This document shows, piece by piece, positions 1 to 6,511 of a stretch of 9,927 nucleotides of DNA (within the stretch, counting starts at the first letter, position 1; each line of letters starts with the position of its first letter). The stretch covers positions 1 through 9,927 of the forward strand of contig VGPE01000089.1 in the NCBI GenBank assembly GCA_016875645.1. The letters run 5' to 3'. The position numbers were made by a program, and so were the translations under genes. This stretch comes from Chloroflexota bacterium (GTDB lineage: Bacteria > Chloroflexota > Limnocylindria > Limnocylindrales > CSP1-4). Under the pieces are notes generated by a model. It was not told where the DNA came from and made no database searches. It saw nothing but the letters and a program-made list of their open reading frames with translations.

Positions 1-127
1 CGACTGCGTTCGAGAATGCCGTGGCGGTCTCGGGCGAGAGGCTGCGCACCCACGCGCTCTCGATCTCCTTGACCCGGACCGTCTCGGCGGCACGCTTCTC
101 GCGCTCGACCCGGGAGTGCTTCGTCAT
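1..127 (-). CDS. Hypothetical protein, N-terminal fragment (runs off left edge)
   Basis: The minus strand is open from an ATG at 127 to the window edge, giving 42 residues beginning MTKHSRVEREKRAAE. The visible part is charged and probably helical (many E, K and R), followed by an AWVRSLSPETATAF stretch. It has no signal peptide or membrane segment. A GAGG stands 5 nt before the ATG. A second ATG just upstream is out of frame and stops after two codons, so 127 is the preferred start. The gene lies 82 bp downstream of the rhodanese on the same strand, so the two may be co-transcribed. I do not recognise the family and assign no function. It could be a small conserved protein or the start of a longer enzyme. 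Confidence 0.5.
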   Translation of the reverse strand, partial: MTKHSRVEREKRAAETVRVKEIESAWVRSLSPETATAFSNAV

Positions 128-142
128 CCCATCCTCGATCTG

Positions 143-156
143 CCGCACCTGTGCGG
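143..156. repeat. 14-bp palindrome upstream of the left-edge gene
   Basis: CCGCAC-CT-GTGCGG is a perfect 6-bp inverted repeat with a 2-bp centre. It lies 16-29 bp before the start codon of the left-edge gene, in the gap after the rhodanese stop. The position would suit an operator or an RNA hairpin in the leader. In GC-rich DNA such a palindrome can arise by chance, so the call is weak. Confidence 0.3.
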
Positions 157-209
157 TGTTCGGCCGCTCCACGGTACAGCGTTGCGGGCGATGACGGGCA
201 CGGGCGGCG

Positions 210-545
210 TCAGTCCCCGGTCTCGATCTCGCGTCCGCTGTCGGCCCACGCTCCGGTCCCGCCGGCGACCGACGCGACGCCCTCGAACCCCTGCGCCTGC
301 AGGTACTCCGTGACCCCCAGGCTGCGGTGCCCGGACTGGCAGATGACCATGATCGGCCGGTCGCGGGGCAGTTCGCCCATGCGCACCACCAGCTGGCCCA
401 TCGGGATGTGGATGACCTCCGGCACGTGGCCGGCTCGGTACTCCCATGGCTCGCGCACGTCGAGGACGGCAACCCGGCCCTGGGCGCGGAGCGCCTCGAG
501 CTGCTCGATGCCGATCTCGGGGATTGCGGGGCGGAACAGGCGCAA
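210..545 (-). CDS. Rhodanese-like domain protein (single-domain sulfurtransferase)
   Basis: The 111-residue protein is one complete rhodanese module, close to the usual size for single-domain members such as GlpE and PspE. The CH2A-like segment LDVREPWEYRAGHVP is at about residues 28-42. The active-site loop CQSGHRS is at 69-75, with Cys69 as the predicted persulfide-forming nucleophile. The closing GGTGAW is at 95-100. By family knowledge it would move sulfane sulfur from a donor such as thiosulfate to an acceptor thiol in the cytoplasm. The physiological acceptor cannot be told here. The start is TTG, chosen because a perfect AGGAGG stands 8 nt upstream and no ATG or GTG occurs in frame nearby. 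The gene diverges from the DapA-like gene with only 45 bp between the starts. No signal peptide is visible. Confidence 0.88.
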   Translation of the reverse strand: MRLFRPAIPEIGIEQLEALRAQGRVAVLDVREPWEYRAGHVPEVIHIPMGQLVVRMGELPRDRPIMVICQSGHRSLGVTEYLQAQGFEGVASVAGGTGAWADSGREIETGD

Positions 546-553
546 TTCGAGGA

Positions 554-559
554 CCTCCT
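554..559 (-). promoter_or_regulatory. Ribosome binding site of the rhodanese gene
   Basis: On the minus strand this reads AGGAGG, a full anti-Shine-Dalgarno match, 8 nt before the TTG at 545. It decides the choice of the rare TTG start. Confidence 0.7.
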
Positions 560-576
560 GCGGCGTTCGGAAGCCG

Positions 577-582
577 TAGTGT
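577..582 (+). promoter_or_regulatory. Candidate -10 element (leaderless) for the DapA-like gene
   Basis: TAGTGT fits TANNNT and ends 8 nt before the ATG at 591. No Shine-Dalgarno sequence is visible there, so the mRNA may start at or near the start codon. No -35 match was found. The element lies inside the probable 5' region of the divergent rhodanese transcript. Confidence 0.35.
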
Positions 583-590
583 GACCGATC

Positions 591-1520
591 ATGAGCGATG
601 ACCTCCTCGATCGGCTCGCTGGCCCGCTGGTGCCGGTGATGCCGGCCTTCCGTGACGATCAGTCACTGGACCTCGATGCCACCGCGCGCTGGATCGACGG
701 CCTCATCACGGCCGGCATCGGCGCGTTCTGGACCACGTTCGGTACGTCCCACTACCTGTCGCTGAGTGACGCCGAGATCGACGACCTCACCGCGGCGATC
801 GCCGACGTCACGCGCGGCCGGGCGGTCTTCGTCGCGTCCACCCAGTTCCACTGGCCGCTTCACCAGTGCCTCGCCTTCGCTGAGCGGGCAGCACGCAGCG
901 GCGCCGACGTCATCAAGGTCCAGGTCGACTGGCGACTGCGGCCGGCCGAATCGGTTGTCCTGGAGCGCTATCGCACGCTTGCCGCAGGCGGACCGCTGCC
1001 GCTGCTGGCCTATGCGCTCGGCGGGGCGACCTTCGGGGCCACCGCGGGCGGTCCGAGCGCGGACCTGTTCCGGCGGCTGCTTGAGATCCCCGAAATCATC
1101 GGCATGAAGAACGACGCTGGCGACTTCTACGAGCAGACGGCCTTCCTGGCCGCCGTCCGCGCCTCCGGCCGGCGGTTCGAGGTCGTCACCGGCGGCTCGA
1201 TGGAATCGTTTCTGCACGGCCGCCAGTTCGGCCAGCGGGCCTACGCGGTGGCGCTGGCGATGCTGGCGCCGGCGATCGTGCTCGGTTTCGAGCGGGCGCT
1301 CGCGGCCGGTGACCGGGCGGAGGCGATCCGGATCGTGCGTGACATCGAGCAGCCGTTCACGGCGGCCATCTCCCCACTGGGCCACTGGGCTGCGCTCCAC
1401 GAGGGCCTCCGGCAGCAGGGCCGGTTCCCGTCACGTGCGATGCGCTTTCCGCTCCGAACGCTGACGAACGATGAAGCGGCGATCGTCGGGCGGGCCATGG
1501 CTGGGCTCGGGATCGCGTGA
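591..1520 (+). CDS. DapA/NAL-family aldolase-lyase (dihydrodipicolinate synthase family)
   Basis: The 309 residues match the length of the DapA/N-acetylneuraminate lyase superfamily, which are TIM-barrel class I enzymes that bind a keto acid through a lysine Schiff base. The lysine is seen as K173 in EIIGMKNDAGD (168-178), the position of the family's G-x-K-D-S motif. The family tyrosine is probably Y141 in PLLAY. The usual YNxP reads YALG here, and the N-terminal GTTGE loop is replaced by TTFGTSHYLSLS (48-59). It is therefore unlikely to be a true lysine-biosynthetic DapA. The enzyme should be cytosolic and probably acts on a pyruvate- or semialdehyde-type intermediate. The FAD oxidoreductase 227 bp downstream on the same strand suggests an imino-acid pathway in which a 1-pyrroline-4-hydroxy-2-carboxylate deaminase would be of this family. 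That role is inferred, not shown. Confidence 0.85.
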   Translation: MSDDLLDRLAGPLVPVMPAFRDDQSLDLDATARWIDGLITAGIGAFWTTFGTSHYLSLSDAEIDDLTAAIADVTRGRAVFVASTQFHWPLHQCLAFAERAARSGADVIKVQVDWRLRPAESVVLERYRTLAAGGPLPLLAYALGGATFGATAGGPSADLFRRLLEIPEIIGMKNDAGDFYEQTAFLAAVRASGRRFEVVTGGSMESFLHGRQFGQRAYAVALAMLAPAIVLGFERALAAGDRAEAIRIVRDIEQPFTAAISPLGHWAALHEGLRQQGRFPSRAMRFPLRTLTNDEAAIVGRAMAGLGIA

Positions 1521-1632
1521 ACCTGCACCGCCGCGGCCGGCACGTCGACCGCGCCGTCAGAGACCACGCTCGCCCACCCGTCGCGGCTGGACTGGTTCAT
1601 GCCAACCGGATTGATGATCACGTCCCGCACGA

Positions 1633-1648
1633 CTCACGAATCCGTGAG
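1633..1648. repeat. Inverted repeat in the DapA-like/FAD oxidoreductase gap
   Basis: CTCACG-AATC-CGTGAG is a perfect 6-bp stem with a 4-nt loop. It lies 113 bp after the DapA-like stop and about 100 bp before the next start. There is no T-run after it, so it is not a canonical terminator. It may be an operator or part of a processed spacer. The remaining 1521-1747 gap shows no convincing gene on the plus strand. Confidence 0.35.
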
Positions 1649-1747
1649 GTCTGCCTGTAGCGCTCGGGCAGGCGAGTCCGGGCGCCGGCGACGCATGGCT
1701 TCCCGGCTGCTCTGACATCATCGGCGCGTGCGGAACCACGTCTGAGA

Positions 1748-2992
1748 GTGAACGCTCGGCGGCCCGCGGATGTCGCAGTCATCGGCGGCGGGATCATCGG
1801 CACGGCCACGGCCGCGTTCCTGGCGGACGCCGGGGTCAGCGTGACCCTCTACGAGTCCGGGCCGGACGTGGCGGCTGCCGCGTCGGGGCGGAACGCCGGC
1901 CAGATCATGCGCCCGCCAGATCCCGTCCTGGTGGCCCTGTACCGCACGTCCGTCTCGGCATACCGCGCGATCGCCGACGCGACGGGGTTCCGCCTTCCAT
2001 CAGAGCCGATGGGCGTCATGGCCGTCAGCGCCGACGGCGACCTGGTCCGACGCGTCGCCGCCGCCGTGGCCACCGCCCAGCCCGACCTCCGCGTGGAGGT
2101 GCTGGAGCCAGCCCAGACCATCGCCGCCGAGCCGCTGCTGGGCCCGGGCCTGACCGCGTTCCGAGTGCCCCTCGGCTATCCCGTGCGCCCAGCTGATGCG
2201 ACGCACGCCTTCGCGGCCCTGGCGCGCGCCCGAGGGGCGTCGATCGTGACCGGCGTTCGGGCCAGACCGTGGATCGAGGCTGGGGTGGCCCTCGGGGTCG
2301 AGGTCGCAGGGGAGCGCCGGCCGGCGGCGGTGGTTGTCGTGGCGGCCGGGTTCTGGACGCCCGGCCTGATCGACTCGACAGGAACCTGGCGTCCGATCCG
2401 GCCCATGTGGGGCGTCATCGCAGAGCTGGCGCTGCCGATCGCGCCGCGCCACGTCCTCGAGGAAGTGACCCCCGACGCCCCTCTGCTCCTGCACCACCCG
2501 CTGTCCTCCGCAGAGGCGCTGCCGCCGGCAACCGAGCTTGCGCCCGGACGGGAGGTGCCCGATGCCGACCTCCTGTTCACCCTCAACCCGGCTCCCCAGC
2601 CTCCGGGCGGCCCGGTCACTCCGACCGGCCTGGGCGGCACGTTCACGGCGAACGAGCCCGATCCGCACCGCCTTTCGCGGACGCTCGTGCGCAACGCCCG
2701 GCCCTACCTGCCCTGGCTCGACGAGCGGCAGATCGCAGGCGTCCGGGCATGCCCTCGTCCCACCTCGTTCGACGGCCGACCGCTCATCGGCCGGGTCCCG
2801 GGCATCGAGGGCCTCGTGGTCGCGGCCGGCAACGGCGGCTGGGGGATCTCGACCGGGCCTGCGACGGCCCGGATGGCCGCCGAGGCGACAATGGCCGGCC
2901 ACGACGGCGGGGTTCCGGCGGAGTTGCTGGCCAGTCGCTTCGGGCTGCCGGCCGCTGACTCACGGCCGGCCGAGGGCCGGTCCGCCGACTGA
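1748..2992 (+). CDS. FAD-dependent oxidoreductase, DAO/DadA-like
   Basis: The 414-residue protein has the glycine-oxidase/D-amino-acid-dehydrogenase (DAO) layout. An N-terminal FAD-binding fold carries GGGIIG (13-18, GxGxxG), with the acidic E36 in TLYESG at the end of strand 2 to bind the adenosine ribose. SGRNAG (46-51) follows, as is typical of DAO proteins. The C-terminal FAD-contact segment GNGGWGISTGPATARMAAEA is at 361-380. By family knowledge it oxidises a secondary or primary amine of an amino or imino acid, passing electrons to oxygen or a membrane carrier. The GTG start sits just before the beta strand that opens the FAD fold, but it has only a weak ribosome site (GAGA). The 5' neighbour is the DapA-like gene, a pairing seen in hydroxyproline catabolism. 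The substrate is not determinable. The last 20 residues are a low-complexity tail. Confidence 0.87.
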   Translation: MNARRPADVAVIGGGIIGTATAAFLADAGVSVTLYESGPDVAAAASGRNAGQIMRPPDPVLVALYRTSVSAYRAIADATGFRLPSEPMGVMAVSADGDLVRRVAAAVATAQPDLRVEVLEPAQTIAAEPLLGPGLTAFRVPLGYPVRPADATHAFAALARARGASIVTGVRARPWIEAGVALGVEVAGERRPAAVVVVAAGFWTPGLIDSTGTWRPIRPMWGVIAELALPIAPRHVLEEVTPDAPLLLHHPLSSAEALPPATELAPGREVPDADLLFTLNPAPQPPGGPVTPTGLGGTFTANEPDPHRLSRTLVRNARPYLPWLDERQIAGVRACPRPTSFDGRPLIGRVPGIEGLVVAAGNGGWGISTGPATARMAAEATMAGHDGGVPAELLASRFGLPAADSRPAEGRSAD

Positions 2993-3001
2993 CTGTCGGC
3001 G
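2983..3001 (+). terminator. Hairpin over the FAD oxidoreductase stop codon
   Basis: CGCCGAC-TGACT-GTCGGCG forms a perfect 7-bp stem with a 5-nt loop, and the stop TGA (2990-2992) lies in the loop. No U-tract follows, so it is not a classical intrinsic terminator. It could act as a 3'-end stabiliser or a GC-rich terminator. Confidence 0.4.
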
Positions 3002-3461
3002 CCGCGGACTGACCGCCGGCCGAACGGTCGATCGCGGGCCTCCGCGGCCGGCCGATCGGCCGACTCGTCCCGCTGGGGGTTCAGCCAGGCGCGTTCGACT
3101 CGCTGACAACGTGGCAGGCGGCCGCCGAGCTGTCCGGCGCCGGACGGAACGGCCAGGCAGGCCGATCATCGCTGGGCGTGACGACCCCCGCAAGCTGCCG
3201 GGTTCAGGTATCACTGGACGCGATGCTGAGTGGCCGTCGGGCGTCCCCCACCGCCGCCGATCATGCGTCGCCCGCACGAATGCCGCCGCTCCAGCCGCTC
3301 GGGGATGCCGCAGCGGCGCCTGCCATCGCGGGCAGTGATGAGCGACAGGAACGGCAGCGGCCCCGACCCAACCGGCGGCAAGACGGGCGCGCGACCCGCC
3401 TGACGCCGCCCCCGGTCGCCGTGCCAACCCAGGTGACCTGAACGGGCGCCAGGATTCCCCG
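2993..3461. other. GC-rich intergenic stretch with no recognisable gene
   Basis: Several frames are open here because the DNA is GC-rich, but their products are arginine- and proline-rich and match no family I know. An 87-residue frame at 3178-3441 on the plus strand has no motif and no good ribosome site. The beginning (about 3000-3065) is dense in short CGGCCG-type palindromes. No tRNA cloverleaf, promoter pair or long repeat was seen. It leads directly into the helicase fragment and is probably decayed DNA. Confidence 0.5.
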
Positions 3462-3618
3462 GTGAACGATCCCGGGCGCCTCCTCGCCGACTTCAACCCG
3501 GCCCAGCGCGAGGCGGTCGAGGCGACGACGGGACCGCTCCTGATCCTCCGGCCGACCGGATCCTGCTCGTCACCGTCACCGAGAAGGCGGCCCGAGAAGA
3601 TGGCGGAGCGCCGCCAAC
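3462..3618 (+). pseudogene. UvrD/PcrA-type helicase remnant (N-terminal fragment, Walker A deleted)
   Basis: The plus strand starts at a GTG with AGGA 7 nt upstream and encodes LLADFNPAQREAVEATTGPL followed by LIL. This is the Q-motif and first strand of superfamily 1A (UvrD/PcrA/Rep) helicases, NPAQREAV at residues 12-19. The AGAGSGKT Walker A and about 30 residues that should follow are missing. The sequence resumes at 3557 in another frame as RILLVTVTEKAARE, which is motif Ia (family form roughly T-F-T-N-K-A-A-x-E-M). An extra A near 3597 then returns to the first frame for MAER (3600-3611). So a deletion with frameshift and a 1-base insertion have destroyed the gene. Nothing later in the gap resembles the rest of the helicase. 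It could not bind ATP. The homology is my recognition of the motifs. Confidence 0.72.
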
Positions 3619-3815
3619 AACGTGATCCGCTTGGGCGCACGGACAAGCCGCGCTTCCACGAGGGCCAGGGCCCACAGCTGGAAGGCGTTGAGTTGCGGGG
3701 AGCGTTCCCGAGAGCGCGGCCCAGTCCGACAGGCCGACAGGTAGACGAGGGGGGCCGGGATGCTGCCGCCCTCCACCCGCGACGCCGGCACGTCCGCCCG
3801 GCTGCGGGGCCACCC
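3619..3815. other. Unassigned stretch between helicase remnant and MFS gene
   Basis: No gene is assigned. On the minus strand, roughly 3615-3760, one frame has G/C-rich third positions and a plausible protein-like composition (SPQLNAFQLWALALVEARLV, then RAPKRITLL). It lacks a supported start and runs antisense into the helicase remnant. It may be a second gene fragment or a shadow. The plus-strand frame that continues from the remnant is arginine/proline-rich and not recognised. Confidence 0.3.
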
Positions 3816-3821
3816 TAAGAT
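3816..3821 (+). promoter_or_regulatory. Candidate -10 element, leaderless start of the first MFS gene
   Basis: TAAGAT matches TATAAT at four positions and ends 6 nt before the GTG at 3828, placing transcription start at or next to the start codon. No ribosome site is visible, which supports leaderless translation. No -35 was found. Confidence 0.45.
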
Positions 3822-3827
3822 GCGCGG

Positions 3828-5144
3828 GTGCTGAACCCGAGGACCGCCGACCTGCGTGCGGCCCGGCGACGGACCGTCTGGACGCTGCTGGCGGGCGTGG
3901 CGCTGGGGAGCACCGGCAACATCGCCGCCGGGACAGTATCCACCATCGTGGCCGACGACCTTGCGGGTACTTCGGCGTTGAGCGGCGCGCCGGGCGCGAG
4001 CGTGGTGCTCGGTTCGGCGGTCGGCTCGGCCCTGCTGTCGTGGGTCATGGTCCGCCGCGGCCGCCGCTTCGGGTTGACCGCGGGCTACACGATTGCCGTC
4101 CTCGGCGCCGCCGTCGCGATCGTCGCGATCGTGACCCGCTCGCTGCCGCTGCTGCTGGCGGGAACCCTGGCGATCGGCTTCGGCAACAGCTCCAACCAGC
4201 TGTCCCGCTACACGGCCGCCGATATGTTCCCGGTCGCCCGCCGGGCGTCGGCCATCGCCACCGTGGTCTGGGGGGCGACGATCAGCGCGGTGATCGGGCC
4301 CAACCTGATCGGGCCGGCCGGCCCCGTCGCGGCGGCGGTCGGCCTGCCGGCGCTCGCCGTGTTCGTGGGGGCAGCGGCCGTGCTGTCGTTCGTGCTGCTG
4401 CGCCCGGACCCGTACCAGTTGGCCGACGAGCCGAGCCAGCGGGAGGGCGGACCGGCGACAGGACCGGTCCGCGAAGCGATGCGGACACCCGCGAGCGGAC
4501 TGCCTTCGTCGCTGGGCGACGATGGGACGGCGCGGGCCATTGCCGGCGCCAACACGCCGTCGCTCGCCAGCCTTCTCGGCCGCCCGACGGTGCTCGCGGC
4601 GCTCATCGCCCTGCTCGTCGGCCAGGTCGTGATGGTCCTGATCATGACCATGACACCGCTCCACATGACCGCCCATGGCCACGGCCTCGACGCGGTCGGT
4701 CTGGTCATCAGCGCGCACGTCATCGGGATGTACGGGCTCTCGCCGCTGTCCGGCCGGCTCACCGACCGGTTCGGGAGCCCGGTCGTCATCCTGTCGGGGC
4801 TCGCGGTCCTCGCCCTCTCCGGGGTGCTGGCCGCGGTCGCTCCGCCGGATGGTGGCGCGATCCTGTTCGTGGCGCTGTTCCTGCTCGGGTTCGGCTGGAG
4901 CCTCGGGTTCGTGGCCGGTTCGGCGCTCCTTGCCCGCGGCGTCGACCTGGCCAAGCGCACCCGCCTGGAAGGCATCACCGACGCCCTGGTCTGGTCGTCG
5001 GCTGCCGCCGCTTCGCTGACCTCGGGCGTCGTGGTCGCCGCGGCGAGCTACACCGCCCTGGGGCTCATCGCGGCCGCTCTCGTGCTGTTGCCCGTGTGGG
5101 TGCTGGTCACGCGTCGGCGCTCGATCGGGGCGCTCCAGGGCTGA
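3828..5144 (+). CDS. MFS transporter (plus strand)
   Basis: The 438 residues form an integral inner-membrane carrier with about 12 hydrophobic segments in two halves, the usual size for the major facilitator superfamily. A hydrophilic central loop spans about 192-250. The second half has a clear motif-A-like GRLTDRFG at 309-316 between helices 8 and 9. The matching loop in the first half is degenerate (VRRGRRFG, 75-82). YTAADMFPVARRASA (128-142) is a charged cytoplasmic loop. The GTG start follows a leaderless-type -10. An ATG 8 nt upstream is out of frame and stops after four codons. The substrate is unknown, and export of a drug-like compound and metabolite transport are both possible. The gene converges on a second, minus-strand MFS gene with 12 bp between the stops. 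Confidence 0.88.
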   Translation: MLNPRTADLRAARRRTVWTLLAGVALGSTGNIAAGTVSTIVADDLAGTSALSGAPGASVVLGSAVGSALLSWVMVRRGRRFGLTAGYTIAVLGAAVAIVAIVTRSLPLLLAGTLAIGFGNSSNQLSRYTAADMFPVARRASAIATVVWGATISAVIGPNLIGPAGPVAAAVGLPALAVFVGAAAVLSFVLLRPDPYQLADEPSQREGGPATGPVREAMRTPASGLPSSLGDDGTARAIAGANTPSLASLLGRPTVLAALIALLVGQVVMVLIMTMTPLHMTAHGHGLDAVGLVISAHVIGMYGLSPLSGRLTDRFGSPVVILSGLAVLALSGVLAAVAPPDGGAILFVALFLLGFGWSLGFVAGSALLARGVDLAKRTRLEGITDALVWSSAAAASLTSGVVVAAASYTALGLIAAALVLLPVWVLVTRRRSIGALQG

Positions 5145-5149
5145 GCCCC
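5127..5149. terminator. Hairpin between the convergent MFS genes
   Basis: GCTC (5132-5135) pairs with GAGC (5143-5146) around a 7-nt loop. GGG just upstream pairs with CCC (5147-5149) across a one-base bulge. The structure overlaps the stop of the plus-strand gene and sits between the two 3' ends. It could serve as a terminator in both directions, but no T-run is present on either side. Confidence 0.35.
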
Positions 5150-5156
5150 ACGCGTG

Positions 5157-6377
5157 CTACGGGACCGCCGAATCGGCCGCCGGCGGCTCCGCCTCTCGTC
5201 GGCCCCACGGCGCCCGTCGATCCACGGCAACGGCGAGGGCCCCGAACCCGAGCATCCCTGCCACCGTGAGGAAGATCGCCGCCACCCCGGCCGAGCCTGC
5301 GGTTGCACCGATGACGGCAGGGATCGTGAGCTGTCCCAGGCGGTTGCCGACCAGCCGCAGGCTCATCGCGTAACCCAGGCTGCGCCGGGGGGCCGCCACC
5401 GCCACCAGCACGATGCTGATCGGCTGACCGAGCCCCAGGCCGAGGCCGGCCAGCGCCATCACGACGATCATCGCGAAGTCGCCCGACACCACGAGCACCG
5501 CCGGCAGGATCACGGCCGGGATGACCATGCTCCCGACCAGCACCGGCGGGTAGCCGAACCACGCGACCAGCCGGCTCAGCACCATTCGCGAGCCCATTCC
5601 CGCGAGCGCTAGGGCGCCGACGGCCAACCCGATCGACTGCGGCGGGACGCCGCGCTCCTCGCCCAGCACGGGCATGTACGCAACGATGATGTCCCATGAG
5701 GCCAGCACGACGATGCTGGCCACGATCGCGGGCCGCATGCCGGGCAAGCGCAGCGTGTCGAGGAACGTGGCCGGGCCACCGGCGGCGGCGTGAGCCGGCT
5801 GCCGCTCCGGGCGGTCGGGCGCGAGCAGTGCAGCCGAGCCGGCGGCGAGCAGTGCAAGGAGCGCACCGAAGACGAACGCGACCTGGCCGCCCGGCCCCGC
5901 GACGTCCTCGCCGGCGATGAACGCAGCGGCGATGGGACCAAGGCCGACGCCCAGCGACGCCGCCGACGCGTAGAGGCCGATGCGATGGTCGCGGGCCCGC
6001 CCCGTGGCGCGGCTGGTCACGGCCGTGTGCGAGCCGATCGCCATCATGAGCTGCCCCGCCCCGAGGCCCGCCTGGGCTGCCCCGAGCGCGAGCAGTGAGT
6101 CCGCGAAGACAAGGAGCAGAAGGACGACCGCGACCACGAGACAGCCGCTGATCGTGAGCAGGCGGCCCCCGAAGCGATCGGTCAGCCGCCCCACGGGCAC
6201 CGCGCCGAACAGGCCCAGGATGGCGAACGACGAGGCGATCAGCCCGATCTCGAGCGGGGTCGCACCGAGCGCGAGCGCCTTGTAGGAGATGAGCGGCCGG
6301 ATCCCGAAGACGCCCGCGGTGAGGAACACGGCCGCGGCGAGGAGCGGCAGGACCGAGTCACGGCGCAGCGGCATCAC
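5157..6377 (-). CDS. MFS transporter (minus strand)
   Basis: The 406-residue protein is a second major facilitator carrier with about 12 hydrophobic segments. A textbook motif A, GRLTDRFGGR, is at 63-72 between helices 2 and 3. A central hydrophilic loop is at about 187-210. The glycine-rich helix AGLGLGLGQPI (310-320) is like those of drug and metabolite efflux families, though this does not fix the substrate. The C-terminus is a short hydrophilic tail (DRRAPWGRREAEPPAAD). Two starts are possible, GTG at 6377 or ATG at 6374, and neither has a clear ribosome site. It lies on the same strand as the PucR-type regulator, 113 bp downstream of it with a tandem repeat between, so read-through from the regulator promoter is possible. 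Confidence 0.87.
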   Translation of the reverse strand: MMPLRRDSVLPLLAAAVFLTAGVFGIRPLISYKALALGATPLEIGLIASSFAILGLFGAVPVGRLTDRFGGRLLTISGCLVVAVVLLLLVFADSLLALGAAQAGLGAGQLMMAIGSHTAVTSRATGRARDHRIGLYASAASLGVGLGPIAAAFIAGEDVAGPGGQVAFVFGALLALLAAGSAALLAPDRPERQPAHAAAGGPATFLDTLRLPGMRPAIVASIVVLASWDIIVAYMPVLGEERGVPPQSIGLAVGALALAGMGSRMVLSRLVAWFGYPPVLVGSMVIPAVILPAVLVVSGDFAMIVVMALAGLGLGLGQPISIVLVAVAAPRRSLGYAMSLRLVGNRLGQLTIPAVIGATAGSAGVAAIFLTVAGMLGFGALAVAVDRRAPWGRREAEPPAADSAVP

Positions 6378-6378
6378 C

Positions 6379-6389
6379 GCGACTGTCGC
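6379..6389. repeat. Short palindrome before the minus-strand MFS gene
   Basis: GCGAC-T-GTCGC is a perfect 5-bp inverted repeat with a 1-bp centre, starting 2 bp upstream of the GTG at 6377. It is where an operator or an initiation-blocking hairpin would sit. Its short length makes chance possible. Confidence 0.3.
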
Positions 6390-6419
6390 ACATCGACCGG
6401 ACCCAGGATCGGGCGCGGC

Positions 6420-6511
6420 GTCAGCCGACCGGCGTCAGCCGACCGGCGTCAGCCGACTGGCGTCAGCCGACCGGCGTCAGCCGACTGGCGTCAGCCGACT
6501 GGCGTCAGCCG
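6420..6511. repeat. 14-bp tandem repeat (minisatellite), 6.5 copies
   Basis: Six head-to-tail copies of a 14-bp unit, GTCAGCCGAYCGGC or GTCAGCCGAYTGGC in form, begin at 6420, 6434, 6448, 6462, 6476 and 6490, followed by an 8-bp partial copy at 6504. The copies are identical except for C or T at position 11 (GACCGGC versus GACTGGC), in the order C, C, T, C, T, T. The array fills most of the gap between the PucR-type gene and the minus-strand MFS gene. The regulator's stop codon (6491-6493) lies inside the sixth copy. Each junction can form a small CGGC-GTCA-GCCG hairpin. Near-identity of copies points to recent slippage. Confidence 0.9.

Noticed and set aside
591..1520. Calling the gene dapA (4-hydroxy-tetrahydrodipicolinate synthase)
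   Set aside because: The catalytic lysine fits the superfamily, but the GTTGE and YNxP signatures are altered and the context is catabolic, so the specific symbol is not justified.
2000..2902. Long minus-strand open frame of 300 codons
   Set aside because: It is antisense to the FAD oxidoreductase, with an Arg/Gly/His-rich, low-complexity product and no motif. It is a shadow of high-GC coding sequence.
3178..3441. 87-codon plus-strand frame in the long gap
   Set aside because: GTG start without a ribosome site, Pro/Arg-rich composition and no family resemblance. Not distinguishable from chance.
2993..3827. Insertion sequence or prophage remnant in the long gap
   Set aside because: No transposase or integrase motif, no terminal inverted repeats and no target-site duplication could be found. 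Only the helicase fragment is recognisable.
3576..4718. Minus-strand open frame of 380 codons
   Set aside because: Most of it is antisense to the first MFS gene and encodes Arg/Gln/Asp-rich repeats typical of shadows. Only its distal part (3615-3760) was kept as a low-interest observation.
6420..6511. Possible CRISPR array
   Set aside because: The 14-bp units are directly adjacent with no spacers, so it is a tandem repeat, not a CRISPR.
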